NCBI RefSeq assembly: GCF_963676275.1
Contig: NZ_OY781091.1
Span: forward strand, 310,001-374,000
Direction of reading: 5' to 3'
From: an uncultured Cohaesibacter sp.
Lineage (GTDB): Bacteria > Pseudomonadota > Alphaproteobacteria > Rhizobiales > Cohaesibacteraceae
DNA length: 64,000 nt
Shown here: positions 62,534 to 64,000 of the stretch, one piece after another
Position numbering within the stretch: the stretch's first letter is position 1
How the letters are laid out: each line of letters starts with the position of its first letter
The notes under the pieces: model-generated
Seen by the model: only the letters and a program-made list of their open reading frames with translations
Database searches by the model: none
What the model was told of the DNA's origin: nothing
Program-made: the position numbers and the translations under genes

Positions 62534-64000
62534 ATGACAGATAACAAAACAGCTCTGCTCGATATCAAAAATCTGCATGTGCATTTCGAGACCAACAGCG
62601 ACAAGGATGTGCATGCTGTTCGTGGCATCGACATGCATATCGAGAAGGGCGAAACGGTTGCAGTGGTGGGCGAGTCCGGTTCTGGCAAGAGTCAGGTCAT
62701 GATGTCCGCCATGGGCCTTCTGGCCGATAATGGCTGGGCCGAAGGATCGGTCAAATATAATGGAGACGAGATTCTGGGCTTGTCCAAGCGCAAGCTGAAC
62801 AATTATCGCGGCTCCAAGATGACAATGATCTTTCAGGAACCGATGACCTCACTGGATCCGCTCTATACCATCGGACGGCAGATTTGCGAGCCACTGCAGG
62901 TCCATCAGAAAATGAGCAAGAAGCGGGCCATGGCGCGCGCACTGGAACTGCTCGAACTGGTCGGTATTCCCGATCCGCAAAAGCGCCTGAAATCCTATCC
63001 TCATGAAATGTCAGGTGGCCAGCGCCAGCGCGTCATGATCGCCATGGCTTTGGCCAACAATCCCGATCTGCTGATCGCGGATGAGCCGACCACGGCGCTG
63101 GATGTGACCATTCAGGCGCAGATCCTGCAGCTGCTTGCCGATCTGCAGCAGAAGCTGGGTATGGCAATTCTCTTCATCACCCATGATCTCAATATCGTGC
63201 GGCGTTTTGCTGACCGGGTTTATGTGATGAAAACAGGGGAAGTCGTGGAGCAGGGCAACACGAAGGAAATCTTCGATGCGCCCAAGCATGATTATACCCG
63301 CATGCTGCTATCCGCCGAGCCGGAAGGGCGCAAGGCCGCTCCGGAATCGGGGGCTCCCGTGCTGCTGGAAGGCAAGGGTGTCAATGTCAGCTTCGACATC
63401 ACCTCCGGCCTCTTCGGATCGCAGAAGCATATTCTGCGCGCCGTCAACAATGTCGATATCCGCCTCAAACAGGGGCAGACCATCGGTATTGTGGGCGAGT
63501 CCGGCTCGGGCAAGTCAACCCTTGGACGGGCCTTGTTGCGGCTGACCAAGGTCAGCGGCGACGTGCTGCTCGATGGCGAGAATATGAACCGGATTTCGGC
63601 CGAAGCCATGCGAGAGCATCGCAAGCGGCTGCAGCTGGTTTTTCAGGATCCCTTCGGCTCCCTGTCGCCGCGCATGATGGTTGGTCAGATCATTACTGAA
63701 GGTCTGCTGGTGCATCATCCCGAATTGTCCGCCAGAGAGCGGGATCAACGCGCCATCGAGGCGCTCGAAGAGGTGCAGCTTGATCCGGCCATGCGCAACC
63801 GCTATCCGCATGAATTCTCCGGTGGTCAGCGTCAGCGCATCGCGATTGCCCGCGCCATGGTACTCAAGCCTCGGATCGTCGTGCTCGATGAACCGACGTC
63901 GGCCCTTGACCGCTCGGTGCAGAAGCAGATTGTCGAATTGCTGCGAGATCTTCAGGACAAGAACAATCTCTCCTATCTCTTCATCTCTCACGACCTTTCC
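62534..64000 (+). CDS. Fused oligopeptide ABC transporter ATP-binding protein (OppDF type), 5' part
   Basis: The frame is open to the window end; 489 codons are seen. Two ATPase domains follow each other in one protein. Domain 1 has Walker [17 protein letters not shown], the signature [20 protein letters not shown] and Walker [15 protein letters not shown]. Domain 2 has Walker [46 protein letters not shown] and [16 protein letters not shown]. The D and F ATPases of the Opp system are thus fused. The C-terminus lies outside the window. AGGAGCACGG precedes the ATG. Confidence 0.95.
   Translation, partial: MTDNKTALLDIKNLHVHFETNSDKDVHAVRGIDMHIEKGETVAVVGESGSGKSQVMMSAMGLLADNGWAEGSVKYNGDEILGLSKRKLNNYRGSKMTMIFQEPMTSLDPLYTIGRQICEPLQVHQKMSKKRAMARALELLELVGIPDPQKRLKSYPHEMSGGQRQRVMIAMALANNPDLLIADEPTTALDVTIQAQILQLLADLQQKLGMAILFITHDLNIVRRFADRVYVMKTGEVVEQGNTKEIFDAPKHDYTRMLLSAEPEGRKAAPESGAPVLLEGKGVNVSFDITSGLFGSQKHILRAVNNVDIRLKQGQTIGIVGESGSGKSTLGRALLRLTKVSGDVLLDGENMNRISAEAMREHRKRLQLVFQDPFGSLSPRMMVGQIITEGLLVHHPELSARERDQRAIEALEEVQLDPAMRNRYPHEFSGGQRQRIAIARAMVLKPRIVVLDEPTSALDRSVQKQIVELLRDLQDKNNLSYLFISHDLS

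Noticed and set aside
1..64000. CRISPR arrays, rRNA genes, intact insertion sequences
   Set aside because: No regularly spaced repeats, rRNA-like sequence or transposase with terminal repeats were seen on reading through the window; short or diverged elements could have been missed by eye.

Overview
The window is a chromosomal stretch of a moderate-G+C alphaproteobacterium, most likely a marine member of the Hyphomicrobiales (a Cohaesibacter- or Stappiaceae-like bacterium is my guess from gene style only). Supporting features are a fused MaoC-phosphotransacetylase, several TRAP transporters, an OppC with a long periplasmic insert, a fused OppDF ATPase, and many chemoreceptors.

Region 1 (1-15.3 kb) is mostly housekeeping. 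It holds the 3' part of a MaoC/phosphotransacetylase gene, acetate kinase and malonyl-CoA decarboxylase, then a Cache chemoreceptor, two RNA methyltransferases, a DsbA/FrnE oxidoreductase, a reverse-strand chemoreceptor, UppP (undecaprenyl-diphosphatase), a glutathione S-transferase, QueG and an SDR-fold protein.

Region 2 (15.5-27.7 kb) starts at a tRNA-Arg(ACG). Just after it lies a decayed C-terminus of a serine recombinase. An unusual chemoreceptor ending in a PilZ domain, an AraC regulator with an Asp/Glu-racemase-family gene, and a decayed GNAT gene follow. This looks like an old island at the tRNA. Next come another Cache chemoreceptor, a two-lobed GNAT protein with a small partner gene carrying a striking inverted repeat, a LysR regulator, and a PAS-PAS-GGDEF-EAL protein.

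Region 3 (27.7-44.7 kb) is sugar-acid uptake and catabolism. An operon on the minus strand encodes a DctP-type TRAP transporter, a GntR regulator and L-fuconate dehydratase. A Gfo/Idh/MocA oxidoreductase, a YCII-domain protein, a DeoR regulator overlapping an MFS transporter, a TAXI-type TRAP system, a sodium:neurotransmitter-symporter-family protein, a DUF1176 protein and KDPG aldolase follow.

Region 4 (45.0-58.2 kb) is a coherent glucuronide/glucuronate locus built around a 560-bp divergent promoter. Leftward lie dctQ, dctM, a GH31 glycosidase, uxuB and uxaC. Rightward lie dctP, a GH2 beta-glucuronidase, a UxuR-like regulator and uxuA. The divergent promoter contains several palindromes of the enterobacterial UxuR/ExuR operator type. 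In this model a beta-glucuronide is imported and hydrolysed, and glucuronate is converted by UxaC, UxuB and UxuA to 2-keto-3-deoxygluconate. A KDG kinase is not present here, while the KDPG aldolase is nearby.

Region 5 (58.5-64.0 kb) is an oligopeptide-type ABC transporter (oppA, oppB, oppC and a fused oppDF cut by the window end). I saw no CRISPR array, intact insertion sequence or rRNA. Positions of some short sites may be off by one base because they were counted by hand.
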